Shown: positions 1-7,935 of the stretch, in pieces
Layout: every line of letters starts with the position of its first letter
How positions within the stretch are numbered: position 1 is the stretch's first letter
Assembly (NCBI GenBank): GCA_029432795.1
Contig: JARNMJ010000041.1
Location: forward strand, 1 to 39,925
Reading direction: 5' to 3'
From: Pontiellaceae bacterium B12219
GTDB lineage: Bacteria; Verrucomicrobiota; Kiritimatiellia; Kiritimatiellales; Pontiellaceae
DNA length: 39,925 nucleotides
Made by a program: the position numbers and the translations under genes
The notes under the pieces: generated by a model
Told to the model about the DNA's origin: nothing
The model's database searches: none
What the model saw: only the letters and a program-made list of their open reading frames with translations

Positions 1-522
1 TCAAAGAATTGGCTATAACAAACCGCACCACTTCTGATTCGAAGCGATGCTTCATTTCGTCATATATTTCTTATGAGTTATTCTGATTTCAAAGATCATT
101 CACCGCCCTCAGGTGGTGATGTTTTGTTCACTGCAAACACATGGTTTGTTTTGAACAAGGCGGGCTATAGTACCGATCGTTTCATTTCGATCAACCCGAA
201 AATCAATTTATTTTTAATGACTGAATTTTGAACAAACCATCACCGCTCTTAGAGAGAAAATCCTGTGGCCTTACATGAACGGCTAGCAGCGCGTTTTGTT
301 TAGCGAGGACCTGGTCTTGCAACCCGGCACATCCAAATGATTCAGCTATTAATAAAGAACAAGTTTCCCATTCACCTGCCAGTGCGTTAAGCAACTGATG
401 CGTTGTGAACAGGGGGACGGATAGTAGTCAGAAACGGGTTTCCCGCAACCGTTTTTTGAACTTATTTTACACCCTCCTCACAACCTGCTTATAAAGCGCA
501 TTTTGCAGAAGACGTTTTAAAT
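1..522. other. Gene-poor left edge, no confident gene
   Basis: No reading frame here resembles a known family. A 52-codon plus-strand frame (73-231) and a 63-codon minus-strand frame (203-394) partly exclude each other, and neither has a convincing ribosome binding site. A near-perfect 16-bp inverted repeat sits at 115-130 (GGTGATGTTTTGTTCA) and 229-244, with one mismatch. The stretch may be a decayed accessory segment cut by the window edge, but the sequence shows nothing more specific. Confidence 0.5.
433..457 (+). terminator. Possible weak terminator
   Basis: AACGG and CCGTT arms enclose an 11-nt loop and are followed by a short T run. The stem is only five base pairs and no plus-strand gene is recognised upstream, so this is tentative. 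Confidence 0.25.
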
Positions 523-551
523 CAAAAAAGCCATCGTTTCGGTGATGGCTT
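523..551 (-). terminator. Terminator after the TfoX-like gene
   Basis: On the minus strand, AAGCCATC and its complement form a hairpin followed directly by a run of six T. It lies 24 nt beyond the stop of the 575-904 gene, which is the position and shape expected of an intrinsic terminator. Confidence 0.8.
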
Positions 552-574
552 AAGTTCATGAGTGATGTAAAACA

Positions 575-904
575 CTATTTCAACGGCAGGGTTTCTATAA
601 AACTCATACAGCAGCTCACCCAAAACCTCAGATCTTCATCCTCCGCAGTTCCTGCAGAATCTACATAGATCATCCCTTTCAGGGGTTTGCCCGTGAAATC
701 CATTTCACGGGCATGCGGACGTTCCAAACATTGGATATATTGATCAGGCCCCACCCGCGCCATCAGAGCTTCATCAATAATTCCACAGCACATATGCCCC
801 GAAACCATCAGACAAAGCCCTCCGAACATTTTCTTTTCGGCAACATCCGGCTCATCCATAAGCACTTCACGTAGCCGTTCAGCCAATCCCTCATCAAAAC
901 TCAT
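575..904 (-). CDS. TfoX/Sxy N-terminal domain protein
   Basis: This 109-aa protein matches the stand-alone N-terminal domain of the TfoX/Sxy family. Visible features are the early KKMFGGLC core (residues 24-31), the hydrophobic strand leading to the GPDQY stretch, and the late aromatic FWVS segment. In gamma-proteobacteria full-length Sxy/TfoX activates competence genes with CRP. Single-domain versions are widespread in other phyla and their role is mostly unknown, so competence should not be assumed. Residues 50-53 hold IQCLE, encoded by a near-match (722-736) to the TTCCA-N5-TGGAA palindrome common in this window. The gene is monocistronic and ends in a strong terminator. The family assignment is firm; the function is open. 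Confidence 0.8.
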   Translation of the reverse strand: MSFDEGLAERLREVLMDEPDVAEKKMFGGLCLMVSGHMCCGIIDEALMARVGPDQYIQCLERPHAREMDFTGKPLKGMIYVDSAGTAEDEDLRFWVSCCMSFIETLPLK

Positions 905-925
905 ATGCCCAGCTCTCCGCTGATT

Positions 926-996
926 CCTCGCAGAGCCGCGGAGAGCGCAGAGGTTTTATAAATTAGGTTTCTCTGCGGACCCTGCGCCTCTGCGAG
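926..996. repeat. CTCTGCG-type imperfect inverted repeat
   Basis: Two arms (926-953 and 970-996) are built from CGCAGAG / CTCTGCG words repeated with small changes. They fill the gap between the 1002-1373 gene and the TfoX-like gene. Low-complexity word repeats of this kind recur in other gaps of the window. Confidence 0.6.
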
Positions 997-1001
997 TAAA
1001 A

Positions 1002-1373
1002 TTACTTTTGAGCAGCGGCCGCTTCGCGGGCTTTGCGGACATCGACAAAGCTCTTTATAAAGAAGAAGAGCGCAACAAACGTCGAGACCATCATGACCAC
1101 CACACGCATGACCGCCAAACCATCGCCCCGCTCCATAGCCGCCGGCAGCGGTTTCACGCCTAACGCAATCAGGATCAGCAGCGTTAAAAGCACCGCAATA
1201 TGGGCAATAATTTTATCCTCTTTTTTAACGCCCTTATATAGAGAAAGAATCACCACCCCGAAAACCACCGGAATCAGCGCGGTTACTGAAGGCGTTTCTG
1301 AGCCGAAATAAGCCCAAAGGCCAAAACCAATTAAAACGACTGCGTTAATCAAACTTGCTGTATGTGCTTTCAT
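1002..1373 (-). CDS. Conserved small membrane protein, four TM segments
   Basis: The 123-aa product has four predicted membrane helices, near residues 8-22, 30-46, 57-73 and 89-109. Its C-terminal tail is basic and then Ala-rich (KAREAAAAQK). The motif GSETPSVTALIPV lies in the first loop, and a short KGVKKEDK cytoplasmic turn separates helices 2 and 3. I recall similar uncharacterised small membrane proteins in other bacteria but cannot name a family or function. The gene lies 14 nt downstream of the dienelactone hydrolase gene on the same strand, so the two may be co-transcribed. Confidence 0.7.
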   Translation of the reverse strand: MKAHTASLINAVVLIGFGLWAYFGSETPSVTALIPVVFGVVILSLYKGVKKEDKIIAHIAVLLTLLILIALGVKPLPAAMERGDGLAVMRVVVMMVSTFVALFFFIKSFVDVRKAREAAAAQK

Positions 1374-1387
1374 CTATTTCCTTCTAC

Positions 1388-2107
1388 TTATTTAAGTACA
1401 TCATTTAGAAACTGAACAAAGAGTGCCCAGGATTCACCATCCTGCTTTTCCGCATAACGAGGACTATCAAACACGGTCCAACCGTGCGGAGCTCCGGTAT
1501 AACAGATCAGTTGCGCTCCGACGCCGGCCTTTTCCAGCCCCTCGGCCAATTCAGAAAACGGAGCCATGCCATCGGTGATGGAATGCATAATCAGATATTC
1601 CCCGGAAACCTTGGAATAATCCTGACCCTCCGGAAGTCCCAATCCACCGTGAAAAGTGGCGAATCCTTTTAAATCTGCGCCCGACCGAGCCAGCTCAAGC
1701 ACCGCCGTTCCGCCGAAACAATACCCCATCGCCACACAGTTTTCCGTATTCAGTCCCTGCGATTTCGCAAACTCCAACGCGCCTTCCATATAAGCCTGCA
1801 TTTTCGGCCGATCTTCCGTCAGCATACTCATGCATTTTTTACGGTCCGCAATCGCTGTCGGCCGCACGCCCTGCCCATAGAGATCAATCGCAAACACGGA
1901 ATACCCCAGTTCCCGCAGCATGCCCGCGCGTTTAATTTCATATTCCGTTAATCCATCCCAGTCATGAATCAGCAACACCATCGGCGCATCGGCCCCGGCA
2001 TTTTCGATAAATCCTTCGAATGCCGCGTCTTCAATTTCATAGACCACGGAATCGGCACAAACCCATGCCGCGAAAAGTAAACAAATTCCAATCAAACCCG
2101 TTTTCAT
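1388..2107 (-). CDS. Secreted dienelactone hydrolase family protein
   Basis: This 239-aa alpha/beta hydrolase has an N-terminal signal peptide (about residues 1-18, ending AWVCADS). The dienelactone hydrolase triad is visible: nucleophile Cys130 in GYCFGG, Asp179 in SITDG, and His208 in GAPHGW. Classical DLH opens the lactone ring of dienelactones, but most secreted homologues act on unknown esters or lactones, so the substrate is not predicted. Length fits the family. The start is supported by AGGAGG spaced properly ahead of the ATG. A small membrane protein gene follows at 14 nt. Confidence 0.85.
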   Translation of the reverse strand: MKTGLIGICLLFAAWVCADSVVYEIEDAAFEGFIENAGADAPMVLLIHDWDGLTEYEIKRAGMLRELGYSVFAIDLYGQGVRPTAIADRKKCMSMLTEDRPKMQAYMEGALEFAKSQGLNTENCVAMGYCFGGTAVLELARSGADLKGFATFHGGLGLPEGQDYSKVSGEYLIMHSITDGMAPFSELAEGLEKAGVGAQLICYTGAPHGWTVFDSPRYAEKQDGESWALFVQFLNDVLK

Positions 2108-2179
2108 TCAATAACCTCCTATAAGAAAGACTGCGCATCAGCATAATGAGACGCGTTTATAAGGCGATCATAAACAATA

Positions 2180-2215
2180 CCTTTTTAGTGCTCGTTTGAA
2201 ATGCACTAAAAAAGG
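2180..2215 (-). terminator. Probable bidirectional terminator hairpin
   Basis: The arms CCTTTTTAGTGC and GCACTAAAAAAGG enclose an 11-nt loop just beyond the stop of the flavoprotein gene. The stem core is short, but A/T runs on both sides would serve either strand. Confidence 0.5.
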
Positions 2216-2231
2216 CTCCAGACCCTGGAAA

Positions 2232-3665
2232 TTATGCGCCGAGCAGAATGCGGACAACGTCGGCCGCAGAAAAATCAACCTGACCGGCAGCACAGAACTG
2301 CCCGATGTCTTTCACGTGATCGCCCAGCGTAATCAGGCACTGCTCTGTTGAGCCATTCGACAAACGCTGCGGCATGCCGACATTCGCAATGAGCGCATTA
2401 CAAAGACATTTTCGACCGACTGTATCTTCTTCGCGCCCGCCTTTGGCCACATACGCCGCAACCGGTTCAGCCGGGCATCGGTAACCGATTTTTCCATCTG
2501 GCCGACGATACGGCTGACGAAGCGCCCCTAAATCACAGATTCGTTTGCGCTGCTGATAAACCGCAGGTTCAGAAAGACTGCCCTTCAAGTCGGCAACTTT
2601 AAATGGAAAACCGGTCGGCGAAGCCAATGGATCGGTAAAAATACGCAGTGTTCCCGCCAGCGCCTCCCGAACCAGCTCCCGCCGAACCTCAGGAACCATT
2701 CCCGATTCTTCGCAAAGCGCAAATGCGGTTCCCACCTGCACACCGGCCGCACCCATATCCAAAGCGGCCTGCAGCTCTTCCGCCGACCCAACCGATCCGG
2801 CCAGCCAAAACGGAACATCCAAATCCCGGAACGCCGCCAGCCTGGCTTCATCGCGAATGCCGTAAACCGGCTCACCGATTTCATTAAAGGTTGTTTTTCC
2901 ACGGGGCGGCGCGTTATGCCCGCCCGCCGTATTTCCCTCAATAATAAATCCGTCAATCGGCCCGGATGAGCGCTTCATCAAAATCGAGGCCAATGCATCG
3001 GAAGAAACAATCGGAAAAAAGTCCGGTCGCTCCAACGGCGCCGGAAATGTTTCGTCCTCAATAAAAGTACGCGGATTAAACGTCAGGTTAACCGTTTCCG
3101 CCTTTCCATCAGAGCCGATTACATAGACGGGATAGCTTGCCTCCTCATGCGCCGAAAGCGCCGAAAGCACCTCCGGCACCGCAATCGGAATCCCCGCCCC
3201 CATCACCACCACCGCCACACCGGCCAGCAATGCCCCGTAGATTGAGGCCAAATGCGGCAGTTGCAGCTTTTCAAGATAATTCACGCCTACCGGATTATCG
3301 TGCCCTTCGCGGGCCAGAAAAACCTCCACGAAATTACCCACAATACAAAGCTCCAACGGTGCACGTTTTTCCTCGAGCGTATGCATCGGATACATCCGAT
3401 ACGCAGCATCAGCCGCTTTACCCCCCGGAATATAAAAGGCATCCAGTACCCGCTTCGCCATTTTCTGGAAAGGGAAATACTCCAGCGCCCGCCGAATATG
3501 GCCGCCCTCATCGCCATCCTGCAGACGACGGGCAATAATGCCATCGAGCGCCGTACCCGACACCACGCCGAGCTGCCCCAGTTTTGAAACCGACTGCGCC
3601 AGCTTCCAGCTTGAAACTCCGGCACCCATGCCGCCTTGAATAATTTTAGGAGGTGTAATTCGCAT
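2232..3665 (-). CDS. Nitronate monooxygenase-like FMN oxidoreductase (long form)
   Basis: This 477-aa TIM-barrel flavoprotein belongs to the nitronate monooxygenase / 2-nitropropane dioxygenase superfamily. It opens with the family signature KIIQGGMGAGVS. It carries the IIEGNTAGGHNAPP segment, whose His is in the usual catalytic position, and the FMN-phosphate-binding GSVGSAEELQAALDMGAAGVQVGT region. It is longer than the classical 310-380-aa enzymes and has a Cys-rich C-terminal part (CDLGALRQP, CLCNAL), so a true nitronate substrate is uncertain and an enoyl-reductase-like role is possible. I placed the start at the ATG at 3665, where family similarity begins. A longer frame exists upstream but overlaps the divergent promoter region. 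Confidence 0.8.
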   Translation of the reverse strand: MRITPPKIIQGGMGAGVSSWKLAQSVSKLGQLGVVSGTALDGIIARRLQDGDEGGHIRRALEYFPFQKMAKRVLDAFYIPGGKAADAAYRMYPMHTLEEKRAPLELCIVGNFVEVFLAREGHDNPVGVNYLEKLQLPHLASIYGALLAGVAVVVMGAGIPIAVPEVLSALSAHEEASYPVYVIGSDGKAETVNLTFNPRTFIEDETFPAPLERPDFFPIVSSDALASILMKRSSGPIDGFIIEGNTAGGHNAPPRGKTTFNEIGEPVYGIRDEARLAAFRDLDVPFWLAGSVGSAEELQAALDMGAAGVQVGTAFALCEESGMVPEVRRELVREALAGTLRIFTDPLASPTGFPFKVADLKGSLSEPAVYQQRKRICDLGALRQPYRRPDGKIGYRCPAEPVAAYVAKGGREEDTVGRKCLCNALIANVGMPQRLSNGSTEQCLITLGDHVKDIGQFCAAGQVDFSAADVVRILLGA

Positions 3666-3787
3666 AACTGAAATATGACTCGCTCCTACGGCAATTGCGA
3701 CGACAATCGACCAATAACAACCCGCCCACATTCCATTCGTCATCAGCGAAGCAAAAGCATACAATTCGGGCTCACACAGAGAATACT

Positions 3788-4735
3788 ATGCGAACATTAA
3801 AAGATATCCGCCGCGCCATCCGCCGCCCCTTTGAAACATTCGGCTTCCGTTTCGGCGCAATGGCCATCCCCCTCATTCCAAGAATCATACTCGTGGAGGT
3901 CACCCGGGTTGCAGGAATATGCACGTACTACTTTGCCGCCCGCGAACACCAAACCGGCATGGCTAATCTCGACATCGTTTTCGGCGACACCAAAACCACA
4001 GCCCAAAAAAAAGCGATTCTGCAGAAATCCTTCGGAAGTTTTGCCAACACCATGGCCGACATTTTCTGGTTTTCCATGAACACCGAAAAACGGGTGAAAA
4101 AATATCAGACCTTTGTTCCCGCAACCGGGCCCTATTTTGAAAACCGTGCGCATATCATCATCACCGCCCATGCCGGAAACTGGGAACTCATCGGACTCGA
4201 AAGCGGACTGCTCGGACTGGATGTGGCCAGCGTTGCCGCCGTCACCAAAAACAAAGCCATCGACCAGCACCTGAATATGCTGCGCAAAAAAACCGGCATG
4301 GCCATCATCCCGCGCGAAGGCGCCATGCGCACCCTGATTGCCCGGTTCAGGAAAAACGGAAAAGCCGCCTTTGTACTCGATCAGAACACCGGCGAAGCCG
4401 AAGGCGGAATCTGGGTCGACTTTCTCGGCATGCCCACCCCCGTTTCATCCGCTCCCGCCCACCTGGCCTATCGCACCGGAACCGACATCATCTTTGCCTT
4501 CAGCCAACCCACCGGACGGGGGAAATATGAAGCCCATACCGGACAAGTCATCACCCCGCCCGCCTACGATAAAACGCAGAATCAGGATCATATCGTGGCC
4601 GCCCTCACCCAGCAGATCGTCGATGTCGTCAGCCAACAGATCCGCAACCATCCCGAATCCTGGCTCTGGTCTTACAAACATTGGAAACAAATCAAACCCG
4701 GCACCGACCCCGCAATGTATCCGGCCTACAACTAA
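3788..4735 (+). CDS. Lysophospholipid/lipid A-type acyltransferase (LpxL/HtrB family)
   Basis: The 315-aa product belongs to the LPLAT superfamily, lipid A late acyltransferase branch. It has an N-terminal hydrophobic segment and the catalytic HAGNWE motif (H-x4-D/E) near residue 128. Downstream are the GMAIIPREGAMR stretch and the AFVLDQNTG motif typical of LpxL/HtrB. It probably adds a secondary acyl chain to a lipid A precursor at the inner membrane, which implies an LPS-bearing outer membrane. The start was moved from an upstream ATG to MRTLKDIRR at 3788, where the family begins. Its stop overlaps that of the convergent HxlR gene by a few bases. The acyl chain and position modified cannot be read from sequence. 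Confidence 0.85.
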   Translation: MRTLKDIRRAIRRPFETFGFRFGAMAIPLIPRIILVEVTRVAGICTYYFAAREHQTGMANLDIVFGDTKTTAQKKAILQKSFGSFANTMADIFWFSMNTEKRVKKYQTFVPATGPYFENRAHIIITAHAGNWELIGLESGLLGLDVASVAAVTKNKAIDQHLNMLRKKTGMAIIPREGAMRTLIARFRKNGKAAFVLDQNTGEAEGGIWVDFLGMPTPVSSAPAHLAYRTGTDIIFAFSQPTGRGKYEAHTGQVITPPAYDKTQNQDHIVAALTQQIVDVVSQQIRNHPESWLWSYKHWKQIKPGTDPAMYPAYN

Positions 4736-5424
4736 AGCTGATCCACCAAAGACCCATTGGCCAGCAATCCGGCCTTCAGCCATTTGGCAACGCTCCGCTT
4801 CATCAGCGGCAGCCCTTCCAGCCGAATACGCCCCGCTTTTTTAGCATCGGAAAAGGTGATATCCCCATTCCAGATTTCACACATCGTCCGGGCATCGCTC
4901 TGAATGGTAATATCCACATCGCGCCCCGGATGAGCCACGCATAACTCCCGTTCGTCCTCACCATCAATAACGATCCACCAATGCGGATAGGTTTCCAATC
5001 CCGGAAAATGAAAATGCGCCACCAGCGTGCCGCCCGGAATCTCGCTGATTTCCAGCCTTCGGAAAAACTCCAGCATGAGCAGTTCAATATCCAGCTCCTC
5101 ATCCTCCATCCGGCTGCGGGCCCACTTCTGCCCCCAATCCCCCATGCCCATCACAATCGGAGCCAGCTCTTTTCCTGCCGGCGTCAGAAAATATTCCTCC
5201 CGGCGCTGTCCCGGCACCTTCTTTTTAAAAATAATCTCATCCTCCACCAACTGATTCAGGCGCTTCGTCAGCAGCGTCGGAGAAATCTGTGAAAGCCCAC
5301 GCTGAAATTGATTAAACCGCGTACTGCCGCAAAGCAATTCCCGAACAATCAGAATGGTCCAGCGTTCGCTGAGAATTTCACAGGCCTTGGCGATCGGACA
5401 GAACTGCCCATACTGCATGCTCAT
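4732..5424 (-). CDS. HxlR-family winged-helix regulator with C-terminal SCP2-like domain
   Basis: Residues 1-100 form an HxlR/MarR-like winged helix: CPIAKACEILSERWTILIVREL, then FNQFQRGLSQISPTLLTKRL, then the wing with KKVPGQRREEYFLT. The N-terminal Cys9 is in the position used for thiol sensing by some HxlR proteins. Residues 120-225 look like an SCP2/sterol-carrier fold, present in a subset of HxlR regulators. The gene is divergent from osmC, and the 138-bp spacer holds overlapping inverted repeats. A redox- or electrophile-responsive control of osmC and of itself is a reasonable inference. The ligand is unknown. Confidence 0.85.
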   Translation of the reverse strand: MSMQYGQFCPIAKACEILSERWTILIVRELLCGSTRFNQFQRGLSQISPTLLTKRLNQLVEDEIIFKKKVPGQRREEYFLTPAGKELAPIVMGMGDWGQKWARSRMEDEELDIELLMLEFFRRLEISEIPGGTLVAHFHFPGLETYPHWWIVIDGEDERELCVAHPGRDVDITIQSDARTMCEIWNGDITFSDAKKAGRIRLEGLPLMKRSVAKWLKAGLLANGSLVDQL

Positions 5425-5443
5425 AATTCAACCTCCACACGCA

Positions 5444-5470
5444 CTACACAATCTGTAGCGCGTTACTACA
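5444..5470. promoter_or_regulatory. Candidate operator between hxlR-like and osmC-like genes
   Basis: CTACA-N5-TGTAG at 5444-5458 runs into TGTAG-N7-CTACA at 5454-5470, so three half-sites alternate in orientation over 27 bp. The position, 20-50 bp upstream of the regulator start and about 95 bp from osmC, suits a site for the adjacent HxlR protein. Binding itself is inferred. Confidence 0.5.
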
Positions 5471-5562
5471 TTTAAAGGCGTAGATGCCGAACAACCTCAT
5501 TCCTTAAATTATCCCCAATGAAGCGGGGACCGTCCCGGCTCAACAACGACAGGAGACTAACA

Positions 5563-6120
5563 ATGAATGCAACCATGGAAAAGAAGACAACCAACGGAAT
5601 CGATACCGAAAACCAGCAGCAGATCATCACCTTGATGAACACCCAGCCCGCAATGGCCGGCATCACCTTTAAAGCTTCCAATGCTTGGAAAGGCGCAACC
5701 TGCAGCACCTCAACCTTCAGCAGCTTCAAGGCCGCCGGACAGGAGCACGACCATACACAAACCCATACCTCGGACAGTGACCTCCCGCAGCTTTTTCTGG
5801 GAACCGACGATGCTCCCACGCCCGCCGAGTTTGCCCTGCACGCTCTCGCATCCTGCATGAATTCCACCATGGTCTACAACTGCGCCGCCCGCGGCATAAC
5901 CGTGCGTTCATCCCGCGTGGAAATTGAAGGCGATCTCGATGCCCGCGGTTTTCTGCGGCTGAACGATCAGGTTCCGGCGGGCTACAATCAGATCCGCATC
6001 CGGGTTCAGGTAGACGCCGACGCGCCTGCTGAAGAAATTCAGGACTTAATCGAAGGCTCCCCCATGTTTAAAACCTTTGCGAACCCCACGCCCATGAACG
6101 TCAGTCTGAAAATGATCTAA
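5563..6120 (+). CDS. OsmC family peroxide/thiol protection protein
   Basis: The 185-aa protein matches the OsmC/Ohr superfamily, which reduces organic peroxides with paired cysteines or serves related thiol chemistry. Visible family features are the GTDDAPTPAEFALHALASCMN segment, which carries the first redox Cys, and the MVYNCAARGI segment with the second. The C-terminal half has the usual YNQIRIRVQVDADAP strand region. The start at 5563 is preceded by AGGAG; an upstream in-frame ATG lacks a ribosome binding site. A TTCCA-N5-TGGAA palindrome is embedded at 5676-5690 (codons for SNAWK). It is divergent from the HxlR gene that probably controls it. Confidence 0.87.
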   Translation: MNATMEKKTTNGIDTENQQQIITLMNTQPAMAGITFKASNAWKGATCSTSTFSSFKAAGQEHDHTQTHTSDSDLPQLFLGTDDAPTPAEFALHALASCMNSTMVYNCAARGITVRSSRVEIEGDLDARGFLRLNDQVPAGYNQIRIRVQVDADAPAEEIQDLIEGSPMFKTFANPTPMNVSLKMI

Positions 6121-6127
6121 CCCACTC

Positions 6128-6155
6128 AAAGGCCTCCCGCAACACGGGCGGCCTT
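6128..6155 (+). terminator. Terminator-like hairpin after osmC-like gene
   Basis: The arms AAGGCCTCCCG and CGGGCGGCCTT, with one mismatch, form a GC-rich stem eight bases past the stop. The tail is CCTTCC rather than pure T, so efficiency is uncertain. Confidence 0.55.
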
Positions 6156-6158
6156 CCC

Positions 6159-6173
6159 TTCCAATCATTGGAA
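6159..6173. repeat. Intergenic TTCCA-N5-TGGAA palindrome
   Basis: TTCCAATCATTGGAA lies between the osmC terminator and tRNA-Ser. It is one of 15 exact copies of this interrupted palindrome in the window. Confidence 0.8.
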
Positions 6174-6243
6174 AACAAAAAGAACTTGCGCGCACCGATC
6201 GAAGTCTCTACCTTCTTGCCTCTTCACAGATTCCTGTGATTCC

Positions 6244-6331
6244 GGAGGAGTGGCTGAGTGGTTGAAGGCGCGCGATTCGAAATCGTGTGGGCAGCAATGT
6301 CTCGGGAGTTCGAATCTCCCCTCCTCCGCCA
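6244..6331 (+). tRNA. tRNA-Ser (CGA)
   Basis: The 88-nt class II tRNA has a 7-bp acceptor stem (GGAGGAG / CTCCTCC), discriminator G and an encoded CCA. The anticodon arm is CGCGA-TTCGAAA-TCGTG, with anticodon CGA at 6278-6280 reading UCG. A long variable arm and a standard GTTCGAATC T-arm follow. A displaced copy of its 3' end sits about 150 bp downstream. Confidence 0.95.
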
Positions 6332-6393
6332 CTTTTACTCCATCCACAGATTTCACTGATTTTCTGGATTATGGAAAAACGCAACTCTTCAAG

Positions 6394-6502
6394 GGGATGA
6401 GAACCGGCGGTTCGACGCGCAGCGAGGCTTGAGCCTGCGAAAGCAGTGACCGAAGGAAACGGCAATCCCCCCTCCTCCGCCACTTTACTTCATCCACAGA
6501 TT
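6394..6502 (+). repeat. Displaced tRNA-Ser 3' end with split T-loop
   Basis: The CCCTCCTCCGCCACTTTA tail of tRNA-Ser, plus downstream flank (CATCCACAGATT), is repeated at 6469-6502. Just before it, GGTTCGA (6409-6415) and AATCC (6464-6468) look like the two halves of a T-arm loop separated by 48 nt. There is no full cloverleaf, so this is not a working tRNA. It may be an integration scar or a repeat element that targets tRNA ends. Confidence 0.6.
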
Positions 6503-6560
6503 CCTCCGGTTCCGAGCGTTCTTGCTGAAATCTATTTTTTCACTGTGGCACTGCTGATCC

Positions 6561-6607
6561 GCCTTTGTGCCTCTTGCGCCTTTTCGCGGCCATCCTCGCC
6601 TGCTAGC
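6561..6607 (+). repeat. 47-bp promoter-proximal repeat, copy 1
   Basis: This 47-bp stretch matches 8738-8784 closely, with about five differences by eye. It ends in TGCTAGC, 29 nt ahead of the start codon of the beta-helix gene. The terminal TGCTAGCCT resembles an extended -10 element. Confidence 0.7.
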
Positions 6608-6636
6608 CTGTTGCTACATATTTTCAGGAGATCTTC

Positions 6637-7935
6637 ATGAAACTGCTTATTGCACTACTGCTTACTTCTGTCAGCTTCTCAACGCTTGCCGATGACTTTG
6701 TTGAAATTGATTCGCTGGAAGCGCTCCGCGCCTACGCCCCGCGCGACCACACCAAGGTGCGCATGAAACCGGGGGTCTATCGCGTTGATGATGCGCCTGA
6801 CCATCATTTTTTCAGGTTCACCGGCCATGATTCTCATTTCGACCTGACTGGCGTTACCTTCGAAATCGATAACCGGTTGTTCAACAAGTTCGGAGATGTC
6901 CCCGGTAAAAACGGATTTTATTGCGTCATCGACCTGATTGGAGACCGAATCACCTTTGAAGGACTGACCACCAAAAACATCGGAGCGGAGTCCAGCGCTC
7001 AAAGCCGGAATAAAATTTTCAACGTCGTCGGCTCCGAAGTGACCCTGAAAAATATCGACATCACCACCTCCGGCTCCCGCCCCTGGGGCTACGGCAGTCT
7101 TTATGGAATTTTCGGAAATACCGTACGCAAAATGAACGGCATTCGCGTTGGCACACCTGCAAAAGATTCCAAACTGATCAATTGCCGCGTGCACATGCGG
7201 GCGATGGGTCACGCCATTTTTGTGCAGGGTGCGGAAAATACGCTGATTGAAGACTGCCATGTTGACGGCCTGCTCCGCCCGACCAATGAAATTTTAGCCG
7301 AAGAATCCGGCTATGCCTTTGAGAAAAACTTTAAAGCGCGGCCGGGTCCGTATGTCGAAGGGGTCAACGTCGGCCTCGACGGAACCATCCTTCCCGATGA
7401 AATGCTTGCCCTGAGCGAAGATGGCATCCGCATGTACGGCTCCGGCGGCGAGGGTGACGTTAAAACCGGCAACACGACGATCCGCAACTGCACGGTAACC
7501 CGAATGCGCCGCGGCATCTGCACGGGACTCGGACCGGGCGCCGACACCGTGATTAATTGCGAAGTCACTGACTGCGTGGCAGCGGCCTATAACGTGGGCA
7601 GCGGCGATGTGCTTTCAACCTGCCGGGCAAACGCGCGCTATGCCGAAGCTCTGAGCTGCCCCTACTACGGTTCCAAAAATGCGATCATCGATCTGGAAAT
7701 TCTCGACAGCCGAAACGGGCTGGCCAACACAGTGCTCGCCACCATAAACGGCAACGGGCACACGATTACCATCACCACAACCAACCCCGATTTTATTCCG
7801 GCCGAATTCACCATCGAAAAGGCCACCAACAAGGGTTACGCCTTCTATCAGAAAAAACAGGGCAAACCGACCGCAACGAATGTCAAACTCACAAACAAAA
7901 CCCCCGCAAAAATCGAAGAACCGGAAAATCAATAA
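6637..7935 (+). CDS. Secreted right-handed parallel beta-helix protein
   Basis: The 432-aa product starts with a signal peptide (residues 1-18, SFSTLADD cleavage region). The body shows the short repeating strands of a pectate-lyase-like right-handed beta-helix: LKNIDITTSG, KLINCRVHM, TLIEDCHVDGL, TIRNCTVTRM, TVINCEVTDC, AIIDLEILDS. This fold is common in polysaccharide lyases and glycosidases, so a periplasmic or extracellular carbohydrate target is likely. No catalytic set could be assigned. AGGAG precedes the ATG at good spacing. The gene stands alone behind the 47-bp repeat and is followed by a 319-bp gap. Confidence 0.8.
   Translation: MKLLIALLLTSVSFSTLADDFVEIDSLEALRAYAPRDHTKVRMKPGVYRVDDAPDHHFFRFTGHDSHFDLTGVTFEIDNRLFNKFGDVPGKNGFYCVIDLIGDRITFEGLTTKNIGAESSAQSRNKIFNVVGSEVTLKNIDITTSGSRPWGYGSLYGIFGNTVRKMNGIRVGTPAKDSKLINCRVHMRAMGHAIFVQGAENTLIEDCHVDGLLRPTNEILAEESGYAFEKNFKARPGPYVEGVNVGLDGTILPDEMLALSEDGIRMYGSGGEGDVKTGNTTIRNCTVTRMRRGICTGLGPGADTVINCEVTDCVAAAYNVGSGDVLSTCRANARYAEALSCPYYGSKNAIIDLEILDSRNGLANTVLATINGNGHTITITTTNPDFIPAEFTIEKATNKGYAFYQKKQGKPTATNVKLTNKTPAKIEEPENQ

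Noticed and set aside
73-231. 52-codon plus-strand frame (MSYSDFKDHS...)
   Set aside because: Reads somewhat like protein but has no ribosome binding site or recognisable relative; mentioned only under the left-edge entry.
203-394. 63-aa minus-strand frame
   Set aside because: No family resemblance, no clear ribosome binding site, partly overlaps another frame and an inverted repeat; not called as a gene.
575-904. Evidence for natural competence, with the palindrome as an uptake sequence
   Set aside because: Only a single-domain TfoX-like protein is present and no com or pil genes; uptake function for the palindrome remains untested.
4985-5010. TTCCAATCCCGGAA counted as a palindrome copy
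   Set aside because: The half-sites are one base closer than in the 15-mer, so it was excluded from the count.
6208-6483. Minus-strand frame containing GGGGEIRTPETLLPTRF
   Set aside because: This is the antisense translation of tRNA-Ser and its repeated tail, a well-known false ORF.
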